Shown here: positions 10,612 through 19,380 of the stretch, piece after piece
Position numbering within the stretch: the first letter of the stretch is position 1
Layout: the number at the start of each line of letters is the position of its first letter
Source: an uncultured Dysosmobacter sp.
Lineage (GTDB): Bacteria > Bacillota > Clostridia > Oscillospirales > Oscillospiraceae
Direction: 5' to 3'
Assembly: GCA_934590165.1 (NCBI GenBank)
Contig: CAKTOO010000014.1
Coordinates: forward strand, 10,244 to 74,243
DNA: 64,000 nucleotides
Translations under genes and position numbers: made by a program
Notes under the pieces: generated by a model
Databases searched by the model: none
The model's input: the letters and a program-made list of their open reading frames with translations, nothing else
What the model was told of the DNA's origin: nothing

Positions 10612-11468
10612 ATGGACGATCTGGAAATCAAAAACGGCCCCGGCATCCGGTGGCCGGACGGCAAGCGCATTGCCCTTCTACCCACTTTTGACTTTGACGC
10701 TGAATGGCTCCGCTTTCCCGGGAACATCGCAGACCTCTGAGCTTCGCGGACCGCTCTCGGGGGGAATATGCCATTGAGGAGGGGCTGCCCCGCTGTCTCC
10801 GGGTCCTGGAAGCACACGGGCTGCACAGCACCTTCTTTGTTCCCGGCGCGGTGATGCGGGATCACCCGGACCAGGTCCGTGAGATCGCCGCCCACGGCCA
10901 TGAGCTGGCTTATCACGGTTGGGAGCATGAGGACAGCCTGGACCTGACGGAAGCGGAGGAGACTGCGAACATGGAGCGGGCGGAGGCTCTATTTCAGGAG
11001 CTGACCGGCCAAAGGCCGGTGGGTGCCCGCGGCTGTTTTAACGTGTCCCACGATTTTACTCCAGACCTGCTGCGCAGACGCGGCTATCGCGATTCCTCCG
11101 TTATGAAGGACTGCGACTATGCCTATCTCTACCCCGGCCAGGGCGCGCCTCTGGTGGAGCTGCCCACCGATCAGAGTCTGGACGATTACACGTTCTTTTT
11201 CTTCACCTTCAACACCCCGGAGCACCGTGCCAATTATCCCATTGACTATGTATTCAGTTTCTGGAAGGACAACTTCGATGAGCTGGCCGATGAGGGGGAT
11301 AAGATCATGGTACTGAAGCTCCATCCTCAGCTGATCGGACGGGCCAGCCGGGCTGTCCTCCTGGACCGCTTCCTGACCTATGCCGAAGAGCACGGCGCGT
11401 GGATTACCACCTGCCGGGATGTGGCTGACTACGTTCTGGCGAACGGAAAGGAGGCGCAAAGATGCTGA
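10612..11468 (+). pseudogene. Polysaccharide-deacetylase-like gene, frameshifted
   Basis: Second HpPgdA/cyclic-imidase-like paralog. The ATG at 10612 gives MDDLEIKNGPGIRWPDGKRI, LLPTFDFDAEWLRFPGNIADL and then a TGA near 10737. The rest continues in a different frame (SRGEYAIEEGLPRCLRVLEAHG, STFFVPG, HGHELAYHGWEHE, KLHPQLIGR) to 11468. A loss of one base (or gain of two) between about 10690 and 10735 explains this. It overlaps the next gene by seven bases, as in an operon. Read as two pieces, neither is likely to be active. Confidence 0.85.
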
Positions 11469-12284
11469 AAGTGAACTGGCCCGACGGCAAGCGCATCGCC
11501 ATCATGGTAGCTTTCGACATTGACGCGGAGCTGATGTGGATGCTGCGCAATGACGAAAATGCCAAGCACCCCACCAACATTTCCCGCGGCCACTACTCCG
11601 TCCGGCAGGGCGTGCCCCGTATCCTGAAGCTGCTGCAAGAGGAAAACATCAAGGCAACCTTCTTTACCCCCGCCTGGGTGGCAGAGAGAGCCGGACCTGA
11701 TTCGCGCCATCCATGAACAGGGCCATGAGATCGGCTACCACGGCTGGATGCACGAGACCAAGGAGACCTACGCCGAGGAAAAGGCTCTGATGGAAAAGGC
11801 GGACGCTATCTTCGAAAACCTTATTGGCGTCAAACCGGTAGGCCACCGCGCTCCGGAGGGCGATATTTACGATTACAGTTTGGGCCTCTGGGCGGAGCGG
11901 GGCTATATTTATTCCTCTAACTGGCGAAACAGCGACGGTCCCTTTATCCACCAGATCAACGGCAAGCCCATCCCACTGGTGGAGCTGCCCAAGGACTCTG
12001 TCTTTGACGATACCGCCTACGATATGTATACGGAGTGCGTTCCCACCCGTGCTTCCCTCAGGGCAGGCCGGGAGATGTGCCAGGTATGGAAGGACGAGTT
12101 CGATGCTCTGGCGGCGGAGGGCCGTATGATTAACTTTGTCATGCATCCGCAGTTCATGGGGCGTCCCGGCAACATCCGGCCCTTCCGGGAGCTGCTGCAT
12201 TACATGCGGGACAACGGCGCATGGTTTGCCACCAACGAGCAGGTGGCCCGCTATGTTCTCAAGCAGGCGGGTATGATGAAATAA
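11462..12284 (+). pseudogene. Polysaccharide-deacetylase-like gene, frameshifted at AG repeat
   Basis: Third paralog. It starts MLKVNWPDGKRIAIMVAFDID and runs through KATFFTPAWVAER, after which the frame ends at 11716. The body continues in another frame (DLIRAIHEQGHEIGYHGW, VGHRAPEGDIYDY, HPQFMGRPGNIR) to 12284. The break is in GCAGAGAGAGCC near 11683-11693. Restoring one AG would give WVAEREPDLIRAIHEQG and heal the gene, so a two-base loss in a dinucleotide repeat is the simplest cause. Family members act on acetylated sugars or on cyclic amides; the substrate here is unknown. Confidence 0.86.
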
Positions 12285-12405
12285 GCCCCCGGCCGGTGTG
12301 TGGCCGGATAAAAAAGAGAGAGAAAACAAAGCCGGGTGCGGCAGCATCCGGGGAAACGAGGTCAACATGAGCGTATTCAGTTAAATCATCGCGTTCGTTC
12401 CGGCA

Positions 12406-13941
12406 GTGCTGGTGATCGTTCTGGCACTGATCACGAAAAAAACGCACTTTTCCCTTTGCATCGGTATTTATGTGGGCACCGTCATCCTTTACAGCGGCAA
12501 TCTGCTGACGGCTTTCCCCGTGGCTTTCAAGGATTACATTATCCCGCCCCTGACGTCTGAGGGCAACATCCGGACGCTTATCATCATTGTGGCCATTCAG
12601 GGCCTCGCCAAGATGCTGAAGGTCACCGGCGCCGGCCCCGCCATGGCGAACCTCATCAAGAGGGGTGTCAAGACCAAGCGGGGGTCCGAGGTGCTGACCA
12701 CCGTGGCCGGCTTCGCCTTTATTTGCACCGAGCCCTGCTTTTTGCTGGGCGTGGTGATGCGGCCCATCACCGAGGCCTACAAAGTGGCTAAGGTCAAGCT
12801 GGCCTATATCTGCGACTCCCTGGGCTGCAACATGGCCGCTCTTTCCCCTGTCTGCAGCTACGGCCCCTACTATGTGGGTCTCATCGCTGCTGAGCTGACG
12901 GCTCTGGGTCTGGGTGAAGACGGCTGGGCCTACTACGGCGGCTGCTGGATTCGCAACTTCTACTCCCTGATCGCCATTGCCGCCGTTTACTTTGTCTGCA
13001 TCACCGGCAAGGATATCGGTGCCCTGTGGGTAGCGGAAAAGCGGGCGAATGTCACCGGCCACTTGACGGCTCCTGGCGTTGTGCCTCTGGTAGTGGACAA
13101 CGGCGAGGGCAATGCCGATGAGACCAAGCAGTGGCCTGTTCGGAACTTTGTCATCCCTATGCTCGTCATGCTGATCACCCTGTTCGGCTGCGTGTTCTGG
13201 CAGGGAGACGTGATGACCAATGGCGTCCTGGGTGCCTTCCGGAACTGCACTTTGACGCTGGCCATCCTCTGCGGCCTGGTGACTGCCGGCTTTGCCTGCA
13301 TCGTGGTAGGCGTTTGCGAGAAGCTGTTCTCCGTCTCCGAGGGCTTCCAGAAGTGGCTGGACGGCTGCAACAACGCCATGGGCATTGTCATGATCCTGGT
13401 GCTGGCCTGGGGCCTTTCCAAGATCTCTTCCGATTTGGACCTGAAGGGCATTGTTGGCAATATCATTGCCAACACAGGTTTCCCGCCTGCTCTGATTCCT
13501 GCCATCATCTTCGTGGTGGGCGCGATCCTCTCCTTCGCCACCGGAAGTTCCTGGGGAACCGCAGCTCTGCTGATGCCGGTTTCTGTACCCATTTGCTATG
13601 AGTATGGCCTGGGCGTGGCCCTGGGTGCCGCCTCTGCCATTGCCGGCGGCCTCTTCGGTGACCACTGCTCTCCCATTTCCGATACTACCATCAAAGCGTC
13701 TATGGCTGCTGAGTATCATATCGCCCATGTTTCCAGCCAGTTGCCCTACGCCTTGACCTGCGGCACAGCTACCTTCCTGGCCTATCTGGTGGAGGGCCTG
13801 ACCAACAGTCTGGCTCTGGCGCTGATCATCGGCGTGATCGTGGCAGTTGCCGCAATCCTGGTCCAAAACAAGATGACTGAGAAAAAGTACGCTAATTACG
13901 ATTTCAGCGCGGAGCTGGAGAGTGAAGCGGCGCAGAAGTAA
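12406..13941 (+). CDS. NhaC-type Na+/H+ antiporter with early stop codon
   Basis: Polytopic membrane protein of the NhaC antiporter family (PF03553), about 510 residues with many hydrophobic segments. Typical blocks are EPCFLLGVVMRPITEAYKVA, GCNMAALSPVCSYGPYY, TGSSWGTAALLMPVSVP and LFGDHCSPISDTT. The natural start is probably the ATG at 12367 (MSVFS), preceded by a GAGGT-like site, but codon 6 is TAA. The frame continues directly as IIAFVPAVLVIVL. A GTG at 12406 could restart translation with loss of 13 residues of the first segment, but has no good ribosome binding site. Function is therefore doubtful. It follows the deacetylase-like cluster and ends before a terminator. Confidence 0.75.
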   Translation: MLVIVLALITKKTHFSLCIGIYVGTVILYSGNLLTAFPVAFKDYIIPPLTSEGNIRTLIIIVAIQGLAKMLKVTGAGPAMANLIKRGVKTKRGSEVLTTVAGFAFICTEPCFLLGVVMRPITEAYKVAKVKLAYICDSLGCNMAALSPVCSYGPYYVGLIAAELTALGLGEDGWAYYGGCWIRNFYSLIAIAAVYFVCITGKDIGALWVAEKRANVTGHLTAPGVVPLVVDNGEGNADETKQWPVRNFVIPMLVMLITLFGCVFWQGDVMTNGVLGAFRNCTLTLAILCGLVTAGFACIVVGVCEKLFSVSEGFQKWLDGCNNAMGIVMILVLAWGLSKISSDLDLKGIVGNIIANTGFPPALIPAIIFVVGAILSFATGSSWGTAALLMPVSVPICYEYGLGVALGAASAIAGGLFGDHCSPISDTTIKASMAAEYHIAHVSSQLPYALTCGTATFLAYLVEGLTNSLALALIIGVIVAVAAILVQNKMTEKKYANYDFSAELESEAAQK

Positions 13942-13954
13942 AAACTGACTATGA

Positions 13955-14003
13955 AATCAGGCAAAGCCCCGCGGCCCTGCGGAGGCTTTGCCTGATTTTT
14001 TTT
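13955..14003 (+). terminator. Terminator between the antiporter and racemase-like genes
   Basis: AATCAGGCAAAGCC and GGCTTTGCCTGATT pair perfectly (14 bp) around a GC-rich loop that can itself fold, followed by eight T. It should separate 14031 from the upstream transcript, or allow partial readthrough. Confidence 0.88.
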
Positions 14004-14030
14004 GCCGGAATAAAAGAAGAGGAATAACTT

Positions 14031-14750
14031 ATGAAAATCAAAGTCATTATGTCCGACAAGGCTATGACCCGCCCCGTCATGGATGACCGGGAGCGGATGC
14101 TGAAGGCCGCGCTGTCCTCCGATGCGGAGGCATCTGTGGACTGTATTAAAAGGGGCCCCGATGAGCTGGATTGCAACACGGACGAGGCTTTTGCCGCCGC
14201 GGAAATGGTAAAGGAGAGCATCCGAGCGGAAAAGGAGGGCTATGACGCCATTGTGATCTACTGCTTCAGCGACGTAGGCATCGACGCCATCCGGGAAAAC
14301 GTCCGCATCCCGGTAATCGGCCCTGGCGAGGTGAGTCTGGCCGCTGCCTATATGCTATGCAATCGCTTTACCGTGCTGACCTCTGAGAGCTCCAATATTC
14401 CCCGGACTTACCGCCGCCTGATGCGCAACGGCATGGCCCGGGACAAAATGGTGTCCGTGCGGACACTGGATATTCCCATCGGGGAGCTGCGGGTGAATCC
14501 TAAGGCCACGGAGGAATATCTCCGGGCTGCATGCAAAAAGGCGGTGGAGGAGGATCATGCCGATGGCATCATCTTGGGCTGCCTGGGCATGGCGGGCTAC
14601 GGTAAGCAGTTGGAGCAGGAACTGCCTGTCAAGATCATTGATCCCGCTTTCGCAGCTATGGCCTATGCGGAGCTATGCGTCCGGGTGGGGCTGTGCCATA
14701 TTCCGGCGGTCTATCCTGTGTTTACTAACGCCAGCCATGTAGAGCTGTAA
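14031..14750 (+). CDS. Asp/Glu/hydantoin racemase family protein
   Basis: A 239-residue member of the cofactor-independent Asp/Glu racemase superfamily, closest in pattern to hydantoin racemases. The two catalytic cysteines are visible in IVIYCFSDVGIDA (about residue 82) and ILGCLGMAGYG (about residue 184). Such enzymes swap stereochemistry at an alpha carbon next to a carboxylate or in a hydantoin ring. A GAAGAGGAA site precedes the ATG. It is intact. Position after cyclic-amide-hydrolase-like genes and an ArgH-like lyase fits a ring-opening catabolic pathway, but this is inference. Confidence 0.82.
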   Translation: MKIKVIMSDKAMTRPVMDDRERMLKAALSSDAEASVDCIKRGPDELDCNTDEAFAAAEMVKESIRAEKEGYDAIVIYCFSDVGIDAIRENVRIPVIGPGEVSLAAAYMLCNRFTVLTSESSNIPRTYRRLMRNGMARDKMVSVRTLDIPIGELRVNPKATEEYLRAACKKAVEEDHADGIILGCLGMAGYGKQLEQELPVKIIDPAFAAMAYAELCVRVGLCHIPAVYPVFTNASHVEL

Positions 14751-15121
14751 ATGCAGACGCTTCCATAAGAATAAAGAAAAAAGAAGTGTACAGTTTTCTC
14801 TGGGTAAACTGTGATAAACTACAAGGCGGAATTGATCCCTTCCGGTATCAAGATTGGCAAGATTCAATTTACAGCCGGGGGTGTCAGTGAAAATAATTTG
14901 TCGGCGCTCATTATGCGGCTAATGGCAACATGCGTTATATTCAGAGGACCAAACCTTATATGACTTCACTGCCTTTAAAGTGGGCTTGCTGCAGCTGAAC
15001 TCGAATATGGCACCCAGGCAGAATCATTCCCGGCTACGATTATCAGCGTAGTCGGGAATGATTTCTATTCTTTTATGGCTTGGTGTGTTACAGTTTGCGC
15101 CAATAGGAAATCTTTACCGAC
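14751..15121. other. Intergenic region between racemase-like gene and IS5 remnant
   Basis: About 370 bases. The only clear structure is the hairpin at 15022-15063. A short frame just before it (DFTAFKVGLLQLNSNMA) looks gene-like, and recalls the first residues of a nitrilase-family protein, but is too short to call. Confidence 0.4.
15022..15073 (+). terminator. Strong hairpin terminator
   Basis: AATCATTCCCGGCTACG pairs with CGTAGTCGGGAATGATT (17 bp, one G-T pair) around ATTATCAG, followed by a T-rich stretch. The gene that ended here appears to be lost. Confidence 0.82.
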
Positions 15122-16081
15122 ATGGAATACAGCTTCCGCAAGAAGAAAACGAAGCGGGAGGAATTTCTGGAGATTATGGACGAGATCATCCCCTGGGACG
15201 AATGGGTTGGTGTTATTGAACCCTACTACCCTAAGGGGAAACGTGGCTGTCCCCCATGGGTATCGAGAAGATGCTGCGGATGTATCTTCTTCGGATTTGG
15301 TTCAACCTGTCCGACCCGGCTACTGAGGACGCCATTTACGACAGCTATGCCATGCGTAAATTCACTGGTATTAACTTCATGACGGAAAGGGTTCCGGATG
15401 AAACAACACTGTGCAAATTCCGCCATCTTCTGGAAGCTAACGACCTGAACAAGCTGTTTTTTGACGCGATCAACCGGGTCATGGTACAAACCGGCCACAT
15501 GATGAAGGGCGGCACCATTGTCGATGCGACCATCATCAATGCCCCCCAGCTCCACGAAGAATGCAGATAAAGCCCGTGATCCGGAAATGCACCAGACGAA
15601 AAAGGGGAATGAGTGGAGATTTGGGATGAAGTGCCACATCGGCGTGGACGCCGGCGGTGGGTTAGTGCATACCATTACGGTCACGGCGGCGAATGCCCAT
15701 GATATCACGCAGGCCGCAGCATTGATTCGTGAAGATGATGAAGTGGTATATGGTGATTCCGGCTATCTCGGGATTCAGAGGCGCCCCGAAGTAACCAGCG
15801 ATGAGCACTGATCCAGAATTGACTACCGCATTAACCGCCGTCCCGGCAAGTTGCCTCGTGTTTCTGATAAGGCAATTGACTGGAAACGGTATATCGAAAA
15901 TCGCAGGTCCTCAGTGCGCTGCAAAGTGGAGCATGCATTCCGGATCATCAAATGTCAATTTGGCTACAAGAAAACAGTGTACCGCGGGCTGATGAAAAAC
16001 GAAAACCGGCTCTACGCCATGTTCGCTTGCGCAAATCTGTATTCTCTTGCCATCGCCGGGCGAAAACTCTCCACGGACTGA
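15122..16081 (+). pseudogene. IS5-family transposase with two frameshifts and a stop
   Basis: DDE transposase of the same broad group as the remnant at 5066, but with a clearly different sequence. It can be followed in pieces: MEYSFRKKKTKREEFLEIMD, then (frame change near 15250) MLRMYLLRIWFNLSDPATEDAIYD and GGTIVDATIINAP, then (frame change near 15550) SSTKNADKARDPEMHQTKKG, GVDAGGGLVHT and VYGDSGYLGI, then TGA at 15809 and a final piece KVEHAFRIIKCQFGYKKT. The catalytic triad positions remain but the frame is broken three times. A possible end sequence, TTATTCAGAGGTTCCTT, lies near 16212. It is immobile unless supplied with transposase. Confidence 0.88.
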
Positions 16082-16515
16082 TATGGGGCTCGTCTGCCCT
16101 TTTTCGGAAAAAGTGTTTAAATAGCAGAGGAATACTGGCTGTTTTCAGTCCAAACCTCACTTATTTGCTAAAAAATCCCAATCGCTTCATTATGCCATGG
16201 GCATGAAGGCGATTTATTCAGAGGTTCCTTAAAATATTTCCTGCAACCCAAAAATACAAGCTGTATCATAAGATTTACGAGTTTTCCGGCTGTCGAATGC
16301 CATATGGCTTCCATAAGCAGCAACCATTCCCGTTAACCTGTGCCAGATGGCATTTTATATTTCTAATAAAGTCTTTCACATATTGATTTCTCATTAAATG
16401 CAGAGTAAAATTTATAATAACTTTTGTGCTCGTAACCTTCATTTTTAAAATGCAGGTGTACCTCAAAGCATAAGTATACATAGCAGGAGTGTTCTGTTAT
16501 AGAGGAGTATATGTT
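16082..16515. other. Leader region of the exopolysaccharide operon
   Basis: About 430 AT-rich bases between the IS5 remnant and the first EPS gene. An imperfect hairpin at 16180-16214 (AATCGCTTCATTATGCC / GGCATGAAGGCGATT) with TTATTCAGAGG after it may be the IS end or a terminator. TATAAT at 16413-16418 could be a -10 box, but I see no -35 at proper spacing. The operon promoter is thus likely here but not fixed. Confidence 0.45.
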
Positions 16516-17139
16516 ATGTACCGGCGTTTTGTGAAAAGGTTTCTGGATATTGTTTTATCTCTTGCTGGATTGATCATTCTGGCAATTCCATTGTTGGTGT
16601 TTGCCCTCATTGTAAAACTGGATTCTCCGGGGCCGGTTTTGTTTTGGCAGAAACGTGTTGGTATCCATAAAGAAACCTTTATGATGCCCAAGTTCAGGAC
16701 GATGTACACCAGCGCACCGAGTAACATGCCAACACATCTTCTCTCCGATCCCCAGCGGTGGATCACCCGTTCAGGTCATTGGTTTCGAAAGTTGTCCATT
16801 GATGAGTTACCGCAGATTTTTTGCATTCTTACAGGTAAAATGAGTATTATCGGCCCTCGGCCAGCATTATGGAACCAGGATGACCTGATCGCGGAACGGG
16901 ATAAATACGGTGCCAATGATGTGCGCCCCGGTCTGACCGGCTGGGCTCAGATCAACGGACGAGATGAACTTGAAATTCCTGTAAAAGCTCGTCTTGATGG
17001 TGAATATGTTCAAAACATCAGCTTTCTCTTTGACTGTAAGTGCTTTTTTGGTACCATTTTTAAAGTGCTGAGGCATGACGGCGTTGTAGAAGGCGGCACC
17101 GGAGTACTCCATGAGGAAAAGGAGTCTGCGCAGAAATGA
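16516..17139 (+). CDS. Undecaprenyl-phosphate sugar phosphotransferase (EPS initiator)
   Basis: Membrane phosphoglycosyl transferase of the bacterial sugar transferase family (PF02397; WcaJ/EpsL-like, short form). It moves a sugar-phosphate from a nucleotide sugar to undecaprenyl phosphate and so starts repeat-unit assembly. Visible are the N-terminal membrane helix (FLDIVLSLAGLIILAIPLLV), SPGPVLFWQKRVG, KFRTMY, the DELPQIF block, MSIIGPRPAL and RPGLTGWAQINGRDE. I chose ATG 16516 (MYRRFVKRFLD) because GAGGAG lies ten bases upstream; the frame is also open from 16489. It overlaps the next gene by four bases (ATGA). Confidence 0.93.
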   Translation: MYRRFVKRFLDIVLSLAGLIILAIPLLVFALIVKLDSPGPVLFWQKRVGIHKETFMMPKFRTMYTSAPSNMPTHLLSDPQRWITRSGHWFRKLSIDELPQIFCILTGKMSIIGPRPALWNQDDLIAERDKYGANDVRPGLTGWAQINGRDELEIPVKARLDGEYVQNISFLFDCKCFFGTIFKVLRHDGVVEGGTGVLHEEKESAQK

Positions 17140-18215
17140 GCAAAATCCTGATGATTACCAATCACTCCTATATGCTCTACCGCTTCCGCCTGGAGCTGAT
17201 CCAGGAGCTGATGAAAAAGCATGAAGTGGTGCTGAGTATGCCTTTTGTGGGGCATGAGGATGACTTTCAGGAACTGGGTATTCGCTGCATCCAAACGGAA
17301 GTGGACCGCCGCGGCATCAATCCTGCAACAGATTTTAAGCTGTTCCATACATATCAAAATCTGCTGAGAAATGAACAACCCGATTTGGTGATTACATATT
17401 CCATCAAGCCCAATATTTATGGTGGACTTGCCTGCGCAATGGCGGGAATTCCATACTGTGCCAATGTGCAGGGCCTGGGGACTGCGTTTCAGCGGAAGGG
17501 GCTTGTGCAGTTTGTGACGGTGCTTTATAAGCTGGCTTTGGGAAAAGCAAAAACAGTATTCTTTGAAAACAAAGCAAATGCGGAGGAATTCTGCCGCCGA
17601 GGAATTATTCCCACTGAGAAAGAGACAGTTCTTCCCGGTGCCGGTATTAATTTAGAAAGATATCCGTACGTTCCATATCCCCAAAATACAACTGCCCGTT
17701 TTTTGTACCTGGGCCGGATCATGAAAGAAAAGGGCATGGACGAGCTGTTTTACGCGGCGAAGCGCCTTCATGACGAGGGAGCGTCTTTCACGCTGGACCT
17801 GGTTGGATTTTTCGAGGACGCGTACAAGGAGCAGGTGGAGGCGCTGGAAGCAGCGGGCATCGCCGCGTTCCACGGCTTCCAGCAGGACCCGAGGCCCTTT
17901 TACGCCACTGCGGACTGCGTGGTCATGCCCAGTTACCACGAGGGCATGAGCAACGTGAACCTGGAGGCCGCCGCCACAGGGCGCCCCATTATCACCACGG
18001 ACATTTCCGGTTGCCGGGAGGCGGTGGAGGACGGCGCGACCGGCCTTTTGTGCCGGGCCGGGAGCGGGGAAGAACTGTACGGGACCATGCGGCGTTTTTT
18101 GGCGCTGCCGCCGGAGGCACGGGCGGCCATGGGTCAGGCGGGCCGAAAAAAGATGGAGCGTGAGTTTGACAAGAAAATGGTCGTAAGCCAAACGCTGCGG
18201 GCACTGGAGATATAG
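17136..18215 (+). CDS. Glycosyltransferase family 4
   Basis: GT-B fold glycosyltransferase, 359 residues. The N-terminal half (KILMITNHSYMLYRFRLELI, SIKPNIYGGLACAMAGIP) and the C-terminal nucleotide-sugar domain (FLYLGRIMKEKGMDEL, VMPSYHEGMSNVNLEAAATGRPI) are both complete. The E-x7-E-like motif (EGMSNVNLE) is present. It should add the second or a later sugar of the repeat unit at the cytoplasmic face. It is coupled to the previous gene by an ATGA overlap. Confidence 0.92.
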   Translation: MSKILMITNHSYMLYRFRLELIQELMKKHEVVLSMPFVGHEDDFQELGIRCIQTEVDRRGINPATDFKLFHTYQNLLRNEQPDLVITYSIKPNIYGGLACAMAGIPYCANVQGLGTAFQRKGLVQFVTVLYKLALGKAKTVFFENKANAEEFCRRGIIPTEKETVLPGAGINLERYPYVPYPQNTTARFLYLGRIMKEKGMDELFYAAKRLHDEGASFTLDLVGFFEDAYKEQVEALEAAGIAAFHGFQQDPRPFYATADCVVMPSYHEGMSNVNLEAAATGRPIITTDISGCREAVEDGATGLLCRAGSGEELYGTMRRFLALPPEARAAMGQAGRKKMEREFDKKMVVSQTLRALEI

Positions 18216-18237
18216 TCATAGGGGATAGGAAGAACAC

Positions 18238-19371
18238 ATGGAGAACAACTGGGCTTTTTTGATCTGGATCGGAGTCGCTTCGCTGGTGTGTAATTATGCC
18301 CACAGAGAGCGCTGGGAACTAGTCGATGGAAAAAAAGAATATAGGACAACATTGTTTTGGTCCATCGTGATTTTTTTGCCTGTAGCCATCGGCGCATCTA
18401 TGCGAGGATACCACGAGGGAGATACAGGCACCTATAAAGCAATGTTTGAGGAATGTCCGACGGTGCTTGCGCAAATACCAGGGTACATTATGGATGCCTC
18501 CCGGGACAAGGGCTATGTGCTTTGGGAGATCGTGTTCAAAACTGCATTCGGGAATAATTATCGGCTGTTCCTGACGTTTAACGCACTGTTTTGTTCCATT
18601 ATCATTGTCTGGGTCTACCGGAAATACTCCAGCTCGTATGTAATGAGCATTTTTCTGTTTGTGGCGGGCTTTGATTATTATCAATGGCTGTTCAACGGGA
18701 TGCGGCAGTTTATGGCGGCGTGCATCGCTTTTGGTTGTCTTGATGACTTGGTTCATAGGCGGTACCGAAAAGCCGTTGTCCCATTTATCATTGCAGCGTC
18801 GCTGCATATGTCGGTACTGATTATTGTGCCTTGCTTGTTTTTTGTGCAGGGGAAAGCTTTTAACCGCCGGACCTGGATGTTCACATTCGGCGTGATTTTT
18901 GTGGGCTTGGTCCTGGCAAAGGCGGGGTATCTGAACGATATCATTGCCAATTTGATGCAGTCCACCCAATACGATTCCGTGCTGAATGAGTTTTATGAGA
19001 CCATGGATTCCGGCACGAATACGCTGCGGGTGCTGGTTTATATGATCCCCACGCTGCTGGCGGTGTTCGGCCTGCGGTATATCCGGCAGGAGGATGACCC
19101 GGTTATCAATTTCGCGGTCAACATGTCCGTCATTTCCTCCGGCATCTATGTGATTTCCATGTTCACCAGCGCCATCATGATCGGCCGCCTGCCCATCTAT
19201 TTTTCGCTCTATAACTATATCCTGCTGCCCTGGGAAATCACCCACATTTTCACGAGGCGCTCCGCCCGTGTGATCACCTGGGCCATGGTGGGGTTTTACC
19301 TGCTATATAACTACTACCAGGTGGCCATCGCATACGGACAGGCATTTACACTGGGATTCTTTTCACTGTGA
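18238..19371 (+). CDS. EpsG-family polysaccharide polymerase (Wzy-like)
   Basis: Integral membrane protein of 377 residues with about ten hydrophobic segments. The EpsG-family pattern is clear: RGYHEGDTGTYK after the second helix, then FDYYQWLFNGMRQFMAACIAFG. EpsG proteins are the Gram-positive counterpart of Wzy and polymerise repeat units outside the membrane. A GATAGGA site precedes the ATG. The first 900 bases are lower in GC than the flanking glycosyltransferases. Confidence 0.85.
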   Translation: MENNWAFLIWIGVASLVCNYAHRERWELVDGKKEYRTTLFWSIVIFLPVAIGASMRGYHEGDTGTYKAMFEECPTVLAQIPGYIMDASRDKGYVLWEIVFKTAFGNNYRLFLTFNALFCSIIIVWVYRKYSSSYVMSIFLFVAGFDYYQWLFNGMRQFMAACIAFGCLDDLVHRRYRKAVVPFIIAASLHMSVLIIVPCLFFVQGKAFNRRTWMFTFGVIFVGLVLAKAGYLNDIIANLMQSTQYDSVLNEFYETMDSGTNTLRVLVYMIPTLLAVFGLRYIRQEDDPVINFAVNMSVISSGIYVISMFTSAIMIGRLPIYFSLYNYILLPWEITHIFTRRSARVITWAMVGFYLLYNYYQVAIAYGQAFTLGFFSL

Positions 19372-19380
19372 GGGAAAGCA

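Noticed and set aside
16383..16418. TTGATT and TATAAT as EPS operon promoter
   Set aside because: Spacing is 24 bases, too long for a standard promoter; only the -10 box was kept as a hint.
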